Below, piece by piece: positions 32,651-46,739 of a stretch of DNA of 64,000 nt. Within the stretch, counting starts at the first letter, position 1. The number at the start of each line of letters is the position of its first letter. The stretch is from Arbacia lixula (lineage: Eukaryota > Echinodermata > Echinoidea > Arbacioida > Arbaciidae), in contig OZ022593.1 of the NCBI GenBank assembly GCA_963669155.1, positions 12,658,296 through 12,722,295 on the forward strand. The letters run 5' to 3'. The position numbers and the translations under genes were made by a program. The notes below the pieces were generated by a model, which was given only the letters and a program-made list of their open reading frames with translations, searched no databases and had not been told where the DNA came from.

Positions 32651-33747
32651 AGGAACATTTCTAGTTGACAGTCATTCATCGATTCTAATCCCTGTCTAAC
32701 TCGACCTACGACTGAAACAATACGTGTTTATTTCCCCCATTGACAGTGATAAGAAGTAAACACATTTTCTATCCCCTTCCAACGCTCACGACAAAGAGGA
32801 TAGCTGCTTATCAACTCATTATTCTTCAAGAGCGAAAGAAAGAGTGCCGGTAGGGAATACAAACAATAACAGCGCCGACAAGATTCAAGAAAGGGTAATA
32901 GTTAGTTGGTAAATTAGATAAAGTAAATGTACAATTTGCAGTGGATTGATAGAACTCCCCCGTGTAATGGTTTATTATAGTCTGTTTCCTGTAGACATAA
33001 GCACAGAAAAGCGTTATTCTTCTGGAATAAACAGGACATGGCGGAATGAGTCTTAAAAGAACATTTCCAGGAATCCTTCTCCCCAGTGCCCCTTACGAGA
33101 CAAAGTCCATCCTGTGTGTTACCGGGTGTAATGGTTGAATGTAAGTGTGCTTGTCCGAGTCACGATTTCGAATAACTCCCACAGCGTAGGGAGATGGTGG
33201 AAAAGATTAATCAGTTCCATTTCTTTGTTTTTCACATTTTAGAAGGAAACAATCAGTTGCATTAACTTCATTAGTACGTTATTGGAGCAGCACCCCGTAT
33301 CGACTAGGTAAGCATCCTTAAGAGAAATTGACATCTAAGAATGTTTTTGAGTGTTAATGCAAAATGCCCACCTATAGTGTTACACTAATAACAATAGTAT
33401 CAAATAAGCACAAATATTGTTAAACTGGCTCCAATGCCCAATGGCGTTTTCTACTTGTCAAAGAACGAGTTTAAGGCTTTACCTCATGTTATGATTTCAA
33501 AACAAAGTTGAAGACTAGGGTTTAAAAAAAACGTGCCACTGTAATGTTCACGTACCACGTTCTTCCTAGCGTAGATTTCCGTATTCTTTATTTTCGGTAT
33601 ACACGTGAAAACATTGGTGTTGCCTATGCCCAACATTATATGAACTGCATTGTTGCTTACCCATCAACCGCTATCCTAGGTACTATACAAGAGGCATACG
33701 GGCTCTCAACAAACATAACTAAGTTTGGAGACGCAGACTAGCCCACG

Positions 33748-34312
33748 AGGGTTACTAAATTAGACAAATAAGTTCCCACTAATCTATTTAAAATTATCCC
33801 CTAAAAACGAATTTCACATTTTTTGCCGCAATAAAGTCTCATTTTGACGAAAATTTGAAAAAAAAAACAAAAAACGCACGCCTCCAGTGACGTCAGAGAA
33901 ATCAAAATGCCATAGTATGTACGGAAGTCAACAATAGACCATTTTCGTAATGTATTCACAACTTTCTACCTACCTGCGTAGTAACGCGTTATTGCATTCA
34001 CCTGTATCTTGTCATTCAGCTTCAATGGATGGAATGCACTTTGAATCTATTAGTTGTTGCTACTCGGACAAACCTCGGACAAGCGTTGGGGTTCCCATTG
34101 GTAACGTATTGTTTGAACGGCGTGAATAAAATATATAAATCACGCTGTTGGCATTTATGGAATTTTTACTTCTCTGACGTCACTGGAGGCGATTTTATTT
34201 TCAAATTTTTGTCAAAATGAGACTTTATTGCGGCAAACAAATGTGAAATTCGTTTTTAGTGGATATTTTTACATAGATTAGTGGGAACTTATTTTTCGAA
34301 TTTAGTAACCCT
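33748..34312. mobile_element. Palindromic MITE, family C ('AGGGTTACTAAATT' ends)
   Basis: The left arm from AGGGTTACTAAATT at 33748 reappears inverted, ending AATTTAGTAACCCT at 34312. Shared arm segments include 'aagttcccactaatctat', 'aacgaatttcacatttt' and 'gccgcaataaagtctcat'. Arms are about 150 bp, with a TGACGTCA palindrome in each (33888-33895, 34175-34182). The right flank is TTAA and the left flank is CACG, so the target site is only half preserved. The centre shows no coding capacity. Confidence 0.85.
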
Positions 34313-34654
34313 TTAACGACTAAGTACTTCTCTGCCAGACTCGATAAAACATGGCTCTGATGTGTATTACCAGTAAAAGTTACACCAACGGCTCACACAG
34401 ATTTAAAAGGGGTGTAGCCTTTGTGTCCAGATTTAGTTGCAATTGCTGCAGTACACCATGAAGCGACATAAACATGATCAAGCACTCTACAGCCTGAACT
34501 TTGCATGGATGCCTAGCTTTTGGTAGCGCAACATCGTGACATGGAATCATAGATGTACTTGTTAACAAGCTGGCGCCATGAAACGACTTTCCCATGCATT
34601 CAGTGCATTCTGAAAAATCTGCGAAGTAGGTGATAGAGAGATCAGGGAGAAACG

Positions 34655-34670
34655 GGGACAGCGAGGGAGG

Positions 34671-34721
<51 letters not shown>

Positions 34722-34789
34722 GGAGAGAGGGAGAGAGAGAGAGAGAGAGGGAGAGAGGGAGGGGGAGAGAGAGAGAGAGAGAGAGAGAG

Positions 34790-34878
<89 letters not shown>

Positions 34879-34900
34879 CAGACAGAAAGAGAGGCAGACA
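34655..34900. repeat. (GA)n microsatellite
   Basis: About 245 bases of (GA)n with GGGA interruptions and two 'gagcatggagag' segments at about 34787 and 34831, which suggests an internal duplication of roughly 44 bases. Confidence 0.95.
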
Positions 34901-36359
34901 GATAGATGGAAAAAAAAAACAAGAGATACATAGAACACGAGAAAGAGAGAAAGTGAGATTATAAGAGAGAGAGCGAGAAAGGGGAAAACAATAATAGGAG
35001 ATGGAGAAAAGAAGAACACAAGGATGGATTGAGGGAGATCGAAAAACAGGAACATGGAGACATTGTGTAAAGTGAGACTGATAAAGTGGCCACAGAAATC
35101 AGAACTACAAATGGAACTCCATTAGTACGTCTGCTTTCTCTCTACCGAGTTCTATTTTAACAGGAAAAGAGAACATAGATAAGACAAGATGAAAAAGATC
35201 TTGAGCATGAGAGGACAATAAAATGAGTGATGAAGGGATCTTTTAATAAAGAGAAAGAGAGAGGAAGAAAGAGACAGAGTGATGAAATATTACAGTAAGA
35301 ATGTGAAACAGATATCTGTATTTAGAGAGAGATACAAACGGAGGCTGTTAGGGAGACAGACACACCGAACAAAAATAAAGACAGAGAGAAGATAAAAGGC
35401 GAAGGGGGGAGAAACATATAGATAGAAACACCCGGCCGGCTGTGAAGACTACCCCAGAAATTGGAATCTTTTTACCGATTTTTCGATCAGATGATCCGAA
35501 ATGCTAATGTCTTAAAACCCCTCTTCGTTCACTTATCCCACATCACTCGCATGACCTGTTCAAACTCCAGCCACGAGAAGCCAACCGTTCGTCTTGGTTT
35601 TAACCTCAATGTAGAACTTTCGCTGTCATGGCTCTATCACTGCATTCTCATAACCAAAGATGGTGAACACATGCCATGCCTGTACGTTAAACTAGGTAGA
35701 CGACTAACTAACCAACCCTCTAACCTGTCTAATTAACCAAATGAATTAACTAGTTGATAAAATGTATTACTCAATAGATACTTGTCTAACCGAACTCATT
35801 GGGATAAAACTGAGCTCATAACAAAAGCTTTACATGATGTAACCAGGAAGGTGTTATAGCTGGAGTCGGTGCGAAGAGTAATTATTCCTACACCAGTTGC
35901 GTTAATTGATAGCACAATAGAATATTTGATGCGTTTGGTTCTTCGATTTCATGTGCGGAGATGTCCGAAACAGTTACGGACCAAATTCTTTCTACAATTT
36001 TATCAAAATGTCCTTTCGCTCACTTCAATCTAATTGCCAAGTATGTGTAATAAGATCATCTATGAACTCCCAGCGAAGGCTGACCGGTTGACATATTTCT
36101 CAAACCAGATTTCCTTTTGTTAGCGTATTGTTTGAAACACCTGAATGTCTTGAACTTTTATGAGGCGGCGGTCATCTTAAATCAAAGGAATTCTATCCGA
36201 GAGCAGTCCATGATGAAACGTAACATTTACTTGGGTACATTCCCATGAGACCTGAAACGAAGTCACTCCTTTTTTCCTTCTCCACTAATCCTCACTCCTT
36301 TTTCTTTTATGTAACCTCCATTTGCCATTTGTTCTCATTCCTCCGTTTCCTTCATGGTT

Positions 36360-36429
36360 GCTCTCTATCTCTCCCCCTCTCTCTCTCTCTCCCCTCACTC
36401 CCTCCTCTCTCTTTCTATCTCTCCTCTTC

Positions 36430-36508
<79 letters not shown>
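36360..36508. repeat. (CT)n microsatellite
   Basis: Pyrimidine-rich on the + strand, almost perfect (CT)n at 36445-36502. Frames through it are low complexity. Confidence 0.95.
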
Positions 36509-37087
36509 TTGTCTTGACAACATGTTCATATGACGACACCACTTCGGTATTCTATTGGTCTTTGTAAGCAGATAGTATTAATGTAAGTCTAAATGAAAAA
36601 CGGTGTTCCAGAGAAAAAAATGAAGGCTTTATTAACAGGTGGTCTACATATACAGATCTCAATGAAAAAATGTTCTTGGGAGACAAACAAAAACGCGTCT
36701 GAATTAACTATGTTAACAGGTGGTCTATCTGTCCACGTGGTCGCTAGAAAGGTTTCACTGTCTGCATATTTCGTTCACTCCATTCGTCATAGTGTATTTT
36801 TTGTATACAGATCTCAAATTCGTTGTGTGTTCCTCCCTTTGCTCCTCGCCAGTGTGGTCATCTCTGTCTAAAACACGCAAACATTCTATTTCATGACATC
36901 CTGTGCGCCCAATGTGACTTACGAGATGAGGGGAGAAAGTAAAAAAAAACAAAAAGTCAATGTCGACAAAATCAACCACGCAGCCAACTACAGACAGAAT
37001 TCAGAAGAAATGATTCAGGAAAGAGAGAAATATATTTCTTGATTACGCATAGTGTTTAGGGGGATAAAGGGAGAGAACTCATTTTTA

Positions 37088-37316
37088 GTCATAAGGAAAG
37101 AAAGAGAAAAAAGTGAAATAGAAAGATGAACAAACATAAATAGAAAAAGAGGGAGAGAGAGAGAGAGAGAGAGAGAGATAAACAGAGAAAACGAGAGAAA
37201 AATAAATAAAGAAAAAGGGAAAGAGAGAGAGAGAGAGGGAGAAAAAAAAGGAAGGGAGAGGAAGAAAAGAGACGAGAGAGGGAGAAATAGAAACAGAGAA
37301 AGAGAGAGACAGACGT

Positions 37317-37362
<46 letters not shown>

Positions 37363-37390
37363 GGTCAAAAAGAGATAGATAGAGACAGGG
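37088..37390. repeat. GA-rich tract
   Basis: Purine-rich + strand with (GA)n cores at 37152-37178 and 37321-37360. No gene. Confidence 0.95.
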
Positions 37391-38780
37391 AACATATCGG
37401 AAGGGAAGGAAGTCTCTGGGAGAACATGCTACCTTGAACTTGTTTCAGAAGGGGAACATATAAATGATTCAATACAATATATTCGTGTTATATACACAGG
37501 CTACATTCCACTCGAATATTGCTTTAATTGACATGATTGGGCGCTTTCGAAAACCAATTCTGCTCATTCTGAACCAATTGTGGTGTATGCTTGCAATAAC
37601 AGTCGGAAGGTTTCTAAGGGTAAATTGCATTTCATGGCCACGGTGATGATGCTAATACTACGCTAACCTCAGCAAGACTAGCGAAGACTTTTAAATACAC
37701 TCTCCCAACTTTCAAGAGTAAGATGTATTTCGAAATGGTGCTAATGACATTTATTTTCAATATTTTTTATATGGTCATGGGAAGCGTTTATTTTGTGTTT
37801 TCTTTTATAGTTGATCAAACGTGAAATGTACGATATTGCGAGGAGAAAAGTTTCGATTTTAGACCGAAATAGTCAATAACACCCTATGGTCTCTCTTCTG
37901 CTATCTGGTTCAAGGGCAATCTAGGCCCGATCATATTACCCTGACGAATAATACTCCGCAATCTCTAGGTTTTCAGATGCCAGCCTATATGCATGTCCGG
38001 CTGCATCTGATCGGGGTATCGTATTGCACTACTGCACTTTTCACCACCTTCTTCCGCATCCACTTTGATGAAGCCATCGCCATATCCACGACATGGAACA
38101 TAGAATGAAGCGGGAAGCATATGCTATATAATACCACCATACCCTTTTACTGATGGAGGAAGAAACATATTTCTAAGAATGAAGTTATTCACTGTGTGAA
38201 TTGCATTCACCAATAACCATATCCTAGAAAATTTGGAAACATATCTAAATAAAATTATACTGAGCAAAAGCACTGGAATTCCCTCAGCCTCAATATCGTT
38301 GATACGGTATCAACAAATAATATTAGTATAGGCTGATAGACATCATTATGTTACATCATTCTTACATAATTTCATACGGGGTCCAATATTTGCAAGCCTT
38401 GTTTCCTTCTGGCCCCTCCACAACAAATATTGATCTTATGAATGAATTGTGTTTAGAATGTTTTTACTTGTTGTTTATGTCCATTATACCTAAATTCACG
38501 CATTGTTGTTCTCGTTCTCTTGTTGAAAAATACATTGAATCTTGAGAAAGTCTTGAAAAAGTATCTTGGTATAACCAATTTATCATGTGAACTATTATGG
38601 TAAAGTTGATCTATTGTGTATAATCTTTTATTTTGGTGTTATTCTCCGTAGGAATAAGATTGATTTATCAATCAAGTTATTTAGGAACTAATACCCAAGG
38701 TTTCCCTTCTCTTGCCTATACATATTCATTTGTCCCCAGTATTGAAATACAAGTATTTCCTTTAAAAAAATGCATGTTAA

Positions 38781-39116
38781 AGGGAATATACTGTCCTGGG
38801 AAGACAAAAAAAAACTTCAAAAGGTGATCGTGAGCAATCTTCTTGCCAATAGTCTTCAATTCATGTATTGTCCATTTTAGAAACTTACTGAAAATTATTT
38901 TCATTTAAATGATCTACATTTGGAGTGATAAGTAGTTACATCACAAAACCTCAAAGTGTTCGGGCAAAACATTTTGAGGATTTGTGCTTTAATCAACGAG
39001 TACTCCAAATGTGGATCATTTGAATGCAAATAACTTTCAGCAAGTTTATTGGCTAGAAGATTGTTCATGATCACCCTTTTGAAGGTTTTTTGTCTTCCCA
39101 GTACAGTATATGCCCT
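38781..39116. mobile_element. TTAA-flanked palindromic MITE, family A copy 1
   Basis: Runs from AGGGAATATACTGTCC to its inverted copy ending ...CAGTATATGCCCT. Flanks are TTAA (38777-38780) and TTAT (39117-39120, one change from TTAA). The arms are long and include 'gcaatcttcttgccaa' and 'cattttagaaact'-type segments, meeting at a central 'tgttcgggcaaaacatttt' palindrome remnant. It is 336 bp and non-coding. Termini next to TTAA are typical of piggyBac-type MITEs; no transposase is present here to confirm this. Confidence 0.88.
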
Positions 39117-39425
39117 TTATTTTGGTTATTGCATTGGCGCCATTGTAATGATTGGACGCACTTTCTTAATAAATGTAGAAAAAGATCTGTATTCCATTGA
39201 AATGTAAAAGCAATGCATGTGAGCTATGTCAGCGTTGTTCGTGTCTGATGTTAATGGTATAAGATTCAAACGTCAATGTGGTCCCTTGAGTAATAGCATG
39301 GATAAAGGGAGCAAGAGAAACGGAAACGGGGCAAAAACAGTATCAGCGGAATTGAGACAAACTGGGGAATTGGGTCAGAAGGGAAGAAAACGAATACTAA
39401 GTGAGAAAGGTATGAATAAGTGGCA

Positions 39426-39556
39426 GGGGCAATAGTTATAGTAAAGTGCGAGGAAGAGTAGTAGCACAACACCAGTAATGGTAGTATTGATAGTAGGTAT
39501 AATCGTAATAGTAACATAAATACTACCACTAGAAAAAGTAGTGGTAGAAGTAATCT

Positions 39557-39611
<55 letters not shown>

Positions 39612-39624
39612 AGTAGTAGTAATG

Positions 39625-39672
<48 letters not shown>

Positions 39673-39703
39673 TAAGTAGTAGTAATAGTATATGTAGGAG
39701 CAA

Positions 39704-39764
<61 letters not shown>

Positions 39765-39900
39765 TGTGGTAGTATTAGGAGTGGTACTGATTATAGTTAT
39801 ATAAGTAATATTAACAACAACACTATCGAACAGGAGTAGAAAAGGTAGTGACGAGTAGTAGAAGAGCAGAAGGGGTTGTAATAGTATTGCCAGGATTAAT
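39426..39900. repeat. (AGT)n trinucleotide array 1
   Basis: GTA/TAG triplets, nearly perfect over 39557-39770, with degenerate flanks. The 145-codon minus-strand poly-Leu frame is an artefact. Confidence 0.96.
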
Positions 39901-41009
39901 TCAAGTAGTAGGACACGTAATTATTGACAGGTATAGGAAAGGAGTAAGATAATTTGAAGTATCAATAAAACAAGAAATGATGGGCAAGGACGCAAGTGTC
40001 TAAATTCGTGCTCTCAGTTTTATTCAAAGCGAGAACAATTATAATATTTTATCGATATTTCAAATATACATTTACTTGACGAGATGTTTCACAGTTATAA
40101 ATAAATTCTTCAAAAACTCTTTCTTACATCTGTCAAACATTTTATCGGAATATTTGAATAGAACATAAATGTAATGTTAAGCACTTGATTGCGATCGCCC
40201 TAGCTGTCTACATGAAAGAGCTGATATACAATAAAAATATGCTGAAATATCAAGGGCCCCATTTCGTACAACTCCACAATCGATATTACTTTTTCTTATG
40301 CGTGAACTATGGGAACGACCACAATGCCCATACCTCATTGGGCGTTTCCATAATAGTTACGCTCTTTGTACTATCAAAATGTGTTAATGATTGTAGAGCT
40401 ACCATTAAAATGACGCTCATACACACGGGGAGAAAAAAAAATGATTATAAACTTTAAAGATCACAACCCACAATAAAATTATTATTCAAACAACATTAAT
40501 CTACTATGAAGTATCTCCCGCTGACCGTGACATCATGAACACGACTTAAACACATGTCGGGCTGATCTGCCAACAAGAACAAAACAGTTAAAAATTATTT
40601 CCATATGAAAACTCATAACAAATTATAAATGTCGCATAACTTCATCTGAAATGCCATTTATCACAAACACGTCATACAAACATATTAAACAATAAAAGTG
40701 GCGCGGCAGACGACGCAACATCACCATGGCAACTATTCATTGTACTATCCGCATATTCCATGGACAATAAAGCGTAAAAATGTTCGTCTTGTTAACTCTT
40801 GGGCGTAGCCTTACATCACAGGGCACATCATTATTTCACGTGATAGTAACCAAAAAATACACACGCTCAGTCAGCATAAGACGTAACCAAGGAAATCGAC
40901 ATACATGTAGATTATCATTGCTGTTGTTTTGTTTGCAGTTCAACTCTTTATGCGCCATTGAGGCATTTTGCACGGGTAATACACACCATTCCCGTATGCC
41001 TGCACGGTA

Positions 41010-41463
41010 CTATAGTACAATAGTAGTAGCCGTAGAAGAAATATCAGTAGTAGCAGTAGAAGCAGCAGTAACGGTAGAAGCAATAGCAGTAGTAACAGTA
41101 GTAATATTGGTATAAAAAGTAGTAGTAGTAGTACTACTAATAGGAGTAGTAAGAGTAGTAAGAGTAACAATAGTAGCGCTAGTAGTAAGTAGAAGTCGTT
41201 GTCGTCATAGTAAAAGCAGCAGCACTAGTAGCAGTGGTGGTATTACTATCGGTAGTAGTAGGAGAAGTACTAGTGGGAGTAGAAATAGTAGTAGTAGTAG
41301 TAGTAGTAGAAGAGGTACTATGAGTAGTAGCAGTAGTCGTAGTCGTAGTAGTAGTAGTAGTAGTAGCAGTAGAAGTAGGAGTTGAAGTAGTAGTAGTAGT
41401 TGTTGTAGTAGTATTAATTACAGTCTGCAAAAACAGTAGTACTATTGAAATGCGTAGCAGTAA

Positions 41464-41511
<48 letters not shown>

Positions 41512-42445
41512 CAGCAGCAATACAAGTACCAGTTATTGTAGTAGCAGTAATATTGGTGGTAATTGTATGAGTATGAGTCTTAACATATTCATTAGTGGCA
41601 ATGTTTTTGTTATTAACATTGCCATCATTATCAGCAATGGCGATAGCTGTATTTACTTACATGCTGATGTATATTTTTTTTACACACGTACGAGTGAACA
41701 GCAACATCACTGGACGTAGTAGATGTCGTACTAGTGAAAGTACTAGAGTACTAAAGTACTAAAGTACTAGAGTTCGTAACAACATCATTAGTATTATAAG
41801 TAATATAAGTAGTAGAAATAGTTCTTGTAGGTATTGTAGTAACCACATTTGTATTAGTAGTAGAGGTGCCGGTAGTAACAGTATACATAGAAGAAGTAAT
41901 AGTAATAATTATAGTAGTAGTAGTAGTAGTAGTAGTAGTAGAAATAGTAGTAGTGGTAGTTGTGGTGGTAGCATTGATAATGATAGAGGTCGTAATAGCA
42001 GCAGAATAGCAAATCGTAAGCGTAATGCTAGTCGAAGCTGTACCGGTATTTACTGCAGCTAATTGGAACAGTAGTACATGTTGTTGTAGAAGTAGTAATA
42101 GTAATGATAATAATATCACCAGCAGCACAAAAAACAAAGTATATGGTTATAGCTTGAGGTCAACAATGATAATTATCCAAGATCAGTAGTAACAGTATCA
42201 TAATCATGAAATGTATTAAAAAACATAACATGAATAGCACAGGCAGCACTTATCTAGAAGTGTAATTTTGATTAAGAATTATGATGATGGATATTATGAC
42301 TGTTATCTATTCAATAATGGGTAATAGTGGTAGTAGTAAATGTATAAACAACATTGGTAGTTAACGTAGTAGTAGTGATAGTATTAGCAGTCGCGGTCGT
42401 AATTGACAATAGAAGTAGACGCTATGGTATAAGTAGTAGTAGTAA

Positions 42446-42497
<52 letters not shown>

Positions 42498-42644
42498 TGT
42501 AGTAGAAGTAGAAATAGTATTATCAGCAGGAATGGTATTAGTCGTCGTGTCACTTGAAGTTGTTAAAATGATAGTAGAAAGAGCAGCAGGAACATCAGTA
42601 GTAGGAGAAGTAGTAGTCCATGAAGTAAAAAAGATAGTAAAAGT

Positions 42645-42695
<51 letters not shown>

Positions 42696-42718
42696 GAGTA
42701 GTAGTAGCAGTAGTAGTA

Positions 42719-42751
<33 letters not shown>

Positions 42752-42821
42752 TTTGTAGCAGTAGTAGTAGTAAAGGTAGTAGTCATAGTAGTAGTAATAG
42801 TAGTAGAACTAGTAGTAGTAA

Positions 42822-42871
<50 letters not shown>

Positions 42872-43160
42872 ATAGAAGTGTTACTGGTAAGAGTAGTAGT
42901 AGTAGTAATACTTGTAGTTGTAGTAGTAGTAGTAGTAATACTTGTAGTTGTAGTAGTAGTAGTAGTAGTAATAGACATATAGTAGTTGTAGTAGCAGCAT
43001 CACCATCATCAGCAGTAGCAGTAGTAGTTACAGCAGCAGCAGGAGCAGCAGAAATCGTAGTTGTAGTAGTAGGAGTAGTAGAAGTAGAAGTAGTAGTAGT
43101 AGTAGTAGTAGTAACAGTAGTTGTGTCAGCAGCAGTACTAGAAACATCAGCGGCACCAAT
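41010..43160. repeat. 2.1-kb degenerate (AGT)n array 2
   Basis: Long AGT/GTA arrays with dense cores at about 41290-41400, 41464-41518, 41920-41960, 42430-42500, 42640-42880 and 42895-42970, joined by variant triplets (AGA, AGC, GTT, CGT). Substitutions mostly keep the three-base register, so unusually long frames survive on both strands, up to 219 codons (42532-43191 +) and 204 codons (42783-43397 -). They encode Ser, Val, Leu or Thr runs. I do not regard them as genes. The interval 41525-41750 is less repetitive. Confidence 0.93.
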
Positions 43161-43279
43161 AGCAATATTAGTAGTTTCACATCTCATGTAGATCGCTGAT
43201 TTCCGCTTCGTGGCAAATTTCCTGTATGTGTTTTGACAAAATACGAATATCGCAGAACAGCTTCTCATCTTAAACAATA

Positions 43280-43560
43280 GTTTAACCCTTTTGCAGACAA
43301 AGTTAAATATTGCACTAACCAGATGTACAAAATAAAGGCCCAGCTTGTGTAATCTGAAACTTGATAGTGACGTAAAATTGAAATACAAAATGATCAATCA
43401 ACTCCTTTGGAGTTTGCGTCCCAGGATTAGTTTTTTTTTCATTAAACAATAAAGTTCGAGTAATCCATGTAATCATTAATGTCTTTTAGTCATACCTTAC
43501 AACACTCCTTGATAATAGGAATTGAGTTTCTCAGATTGTGATGTTCATTTTTCCTCATTG
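43280..43560 (+). repeat. Dispersed repeat copy 2 ('CCCTTTTGCAGAC')
   Basis: 'cccttttgcagacaaagtt' to 'gacgtaaaattgaa' (about 43287-43383) matches 14928-15026 in the same orientation, with weaker similarity downstream. It is an old interspersed repeat of unknown class. Confidence 0.55.
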
Positions 43561-45360
43561 CAAGAGTCGGCGTATACCATATTTCAATGTTAGCCGACAC
43601 AGTTAGATTTCCAGGTGAAATGCAATGGTCGGTACAAACCCGTTCAAAGTAATTTTTGTTATATCATTGTGAGGAATGTTCTTAAACAATATGTTCTTCC
43701 CCTTACCTTGCTAAAAAATAACCTGCAAATGGGCCACACTCCTTCTAAATCCACACGTTCAATAATTGGCGAAACCTGCACTCTAGTCTTATACTGTATA
43801 ACATGCCGAAACAGTACACTAGCTATACATATTTTTCCCGCACTCTCTTCTCAGAGAAAAGGAGAGCTGGACTGGTACCCATGAATTCAATAAATACAAC
43901 ACTAATGAAATAAATAAATTCAAAGAACAGATAGAAAGAAAAAAACTACTCATACATCAAACATGATGTTATGGTCATTTGTTGTACATTTGCAAAGTTT
44001 TAAAAGTGTTTCCATCCGTATTCACTCACATGTTCAAGCACGAGACAACATGATCTCTTGAAGGAAACCTCATAAGTTACGAGGCCATTTCAATTTCCCG
44101 ATCGTGTCTAAGATAGAGCGGATCCACGTCATGTATCGGATGTTTTATTCAAATATATTAATAGTAAAGTGAACTAATTATATTATCTAAACGAAAGTTA
44201 GTATCACAGGAGTAATAGGATAAGTTAAACCTTCATGCGCCATTGTTGCGTTTTTGCACATAAATCTTATTAAGCAGGACTTTGACTGGCACACGAAGGA
44301 TAAATTTTGTCCCAATTTTTTTTCTTACTTTGTTACGCACTCCGGGACGTGACATCAAAATAAATCGTTATGTTCAGAAAGAGATTTTTATCATTTGTAA
44401 CAAATTGCAACAAGTACAAACGAATGCTGTCTGGCAACGTGATTTAACCCGCTACGTCCCACTACCGCTTCCTTGCGCAGGTAACACACATATACCCCAT
44501 GGGGAATAGTCATGTCTGACACGGGGCAGGGTAACGTGTGACTGAGGTGAACCCGCATTGACTGGGCACTGACTTGTAACACTTCCCCCCGATAATTGTA
44601 TGTGTACGTGGAAATCAATCTTCCCGCCAATGTCAGGTCTTCAGAAGATGGGTAAAACATTCAGGGCAGGAGGGGAATCAGATAGTGATGATCGCCTCCG
44701 GGGTATTGTACGTCCCAACCTCCTCCTTGACTTTACAAGGAAGTTGGCTTTTCGATCACATTGTCTCCTGCAGGCGAAGCGGGGGATTTCCAGATGAACA
44801 CAATGCCTGGTGTAATGATTCACTATATATGCTTTCTTATCACGCGTACGTGTCTCCTCTAGCAATTACGTAAACCCACAAGTGCTGTTTTTTTTTCTTG
44901 GGACGTGGAATAAACATTTGGAGTGTGCGAAAGCTTCTTTTAGACCGTACGTTCACACTGACGTCATCTTAATCGCTAACGACACAACCGTTACATGAAC
45001 TACACGGGATATTCAAGAGAAACACTTTCGCTGAGCAGGGGAGATGTTTGACAGCATATCCATTAAAAATGTGCTGTACTTTGTTTGAGGAGCTACCATA
45101 TGATGAAATGTTCTAAAAAATCATCATCGCTGCTTTCTAAAGATGAAATGAGTACAAACTTTTTCAACAGGAATATTAACAAAAATAACAATTTCAGAGT
45201 ACATGAAATAGTAGAGAGTGAGGGGAACCGAAACCAACACGGACATTATTTTGGTGAGAGATAAACGGTACAATGACATTTATGTGCCCGACTATCACTT
45301 TCAATCTGCCTTATACGCCATGTACGCGAAACCCAACTAACAAGCTGATTTAGCCTTTAA

Positions 45361-45725
45361 AGGGCATATACTGTACTGGGAAGGCAAAAAAGCCTTCAAA
45401 ATGTAATTGTTAGCAATCTTCTTGCCGATGGTTTTAAATTCATGTATTACCCATTTTAGAAACTTGCTGAAAGTTATTTGCCCTCAGATGATCCACATTT
45501 GGAAAAATTAATGATTATCAATAAAATCCTCCAAATGTTCGGCCCGAACATTTTGGGGATTTGTGATTTAATCACTAATAACTACAAATGTGGTTCAATG
45601 GAGGGCAAAATAACTTCAGCAAGTTTCTAAAATGGGCAATACATGAATTTAAGACCATTGGCAAGGAGATTGCTCACGATCACCTTTTGAAGACTTTTTT
45701 GTCTTCCCAGTACAGTATATTCCCT
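45361..45725. mobile_element. TTAA-flanked palindromic MITE, family A copy 2
   Basis: AGGGCATATACTGTACTGGG at 45361 is repeated inverted, ending CAGTATATTCCCT at 45725. Exact TTAA lies on both sides (45357-45360 and 45726-45729). A central palindrome 'atgttcggcccgaacattt' lies at about 45535-45553. It is 365 bp, closely related to copies at 38781 and 54438, and has no coding capacity. Confidence 0.93.
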
Positions 45726-46731
45726 TTAATGTGCATACATGACATGACTGTATGATAAAATACATTTCTAAAATCAACATTCGCAGAAATATTTGATGTG
45801 CCTCGCGGTCCTTAGCTTGTCACATGTTAAAGTGTGTTCACACAGTGCATGTATGCGGGTGTCACGTCAACGAATCAAATTACTTTCCCCAACCACATAG
45901 TGACAGAGTTTCACCTTGAGGTGGACGGGCAGCGGCATAACATGTCAATGTGAACGGCGCCATTAGGCAAACCTAGGACCTCGAGTGTCAAATCGGTCGT
46001 AATCATGAGACAAGCTACTTGAATTACTTAAATTGCTTTATGATAATCGTTTAAGATAGGGCGTTACAAATGTAAATAATGGATATGACATTGTTTATGA
46101 GGACATCAATCCTTATTTCACGATTCCATGAATTTAACATAATAATGCTTAGAAAGTCGTCGTGATGTTAAAGCCTCTCGTACCCTCAGGACATTAGGAC
46201 TTGTTTATACGAGGCGACTTTTCGCGGTGATTTTTCGGACATAAAAGTTGTTCTCACACACACCATGTATACCGGGCAGCAGTTATAAGCTCTTCACATG
46301 CAACGAGTGTAGTACTTCACAAGTAAAACTTCACCAGCACTGCTTCTCATAGAGATGCCTAGCACAGGAAGGTGTAATAAACCGTAATACTGTCTTCATT
46401 TTTGTTCAAATGAAAACTAGATAAAAGACAGCATTATGCATCATGCAATACGTATGCTAGCACTTGAATGTAAAATGCTGTCCTTAACAATGTTGGTGAT
46501 GTAATGTAATAAAAAATATCATTAAGGTAGGAAACTATAAGGTATTGAAACAAAACATGCTTAAACTTTTACGAATAGAATACATCATGTCAGAATAGCT
46601 CTTTCGACATGGCGCATGGAAACAAAATCGACACACATAATTTATATAAACATTGATATAGGATGTGAAAATAAGAAGTGAAGTGGTGGGAAGCAACAAA
46701 ATAATTCCATGAAGGATTAAAATCACGATGT

Positions 46732-46737
46732 TTATTT
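46732..46737 (-). terminator. Candidate polyadenylation signal of the receptor gene
   Basis: AATAAA on the minus strand about 620 bases downstream of the receptor stop codon. It is a plausible 3' end for the transcript, but a hexamer alone is weak evidence and other AATAAA matches exist further downstream. Confidence 0.3.
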
Positions 46738-46739
46738 CA

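Noticed and set aside
34380-34931. 183-codon minus-strand frame
   Set aside because: The bulk is (CT)n translated as Ser-Leu repeats; the remaining part has no recognisable motif.
42532-43397. Long frames of 219 (+) and 204 (-) codons
   Set aside because: Both arise from the AGT trinucleotide array and encode runs of Ser, Val, Thr or Leu.
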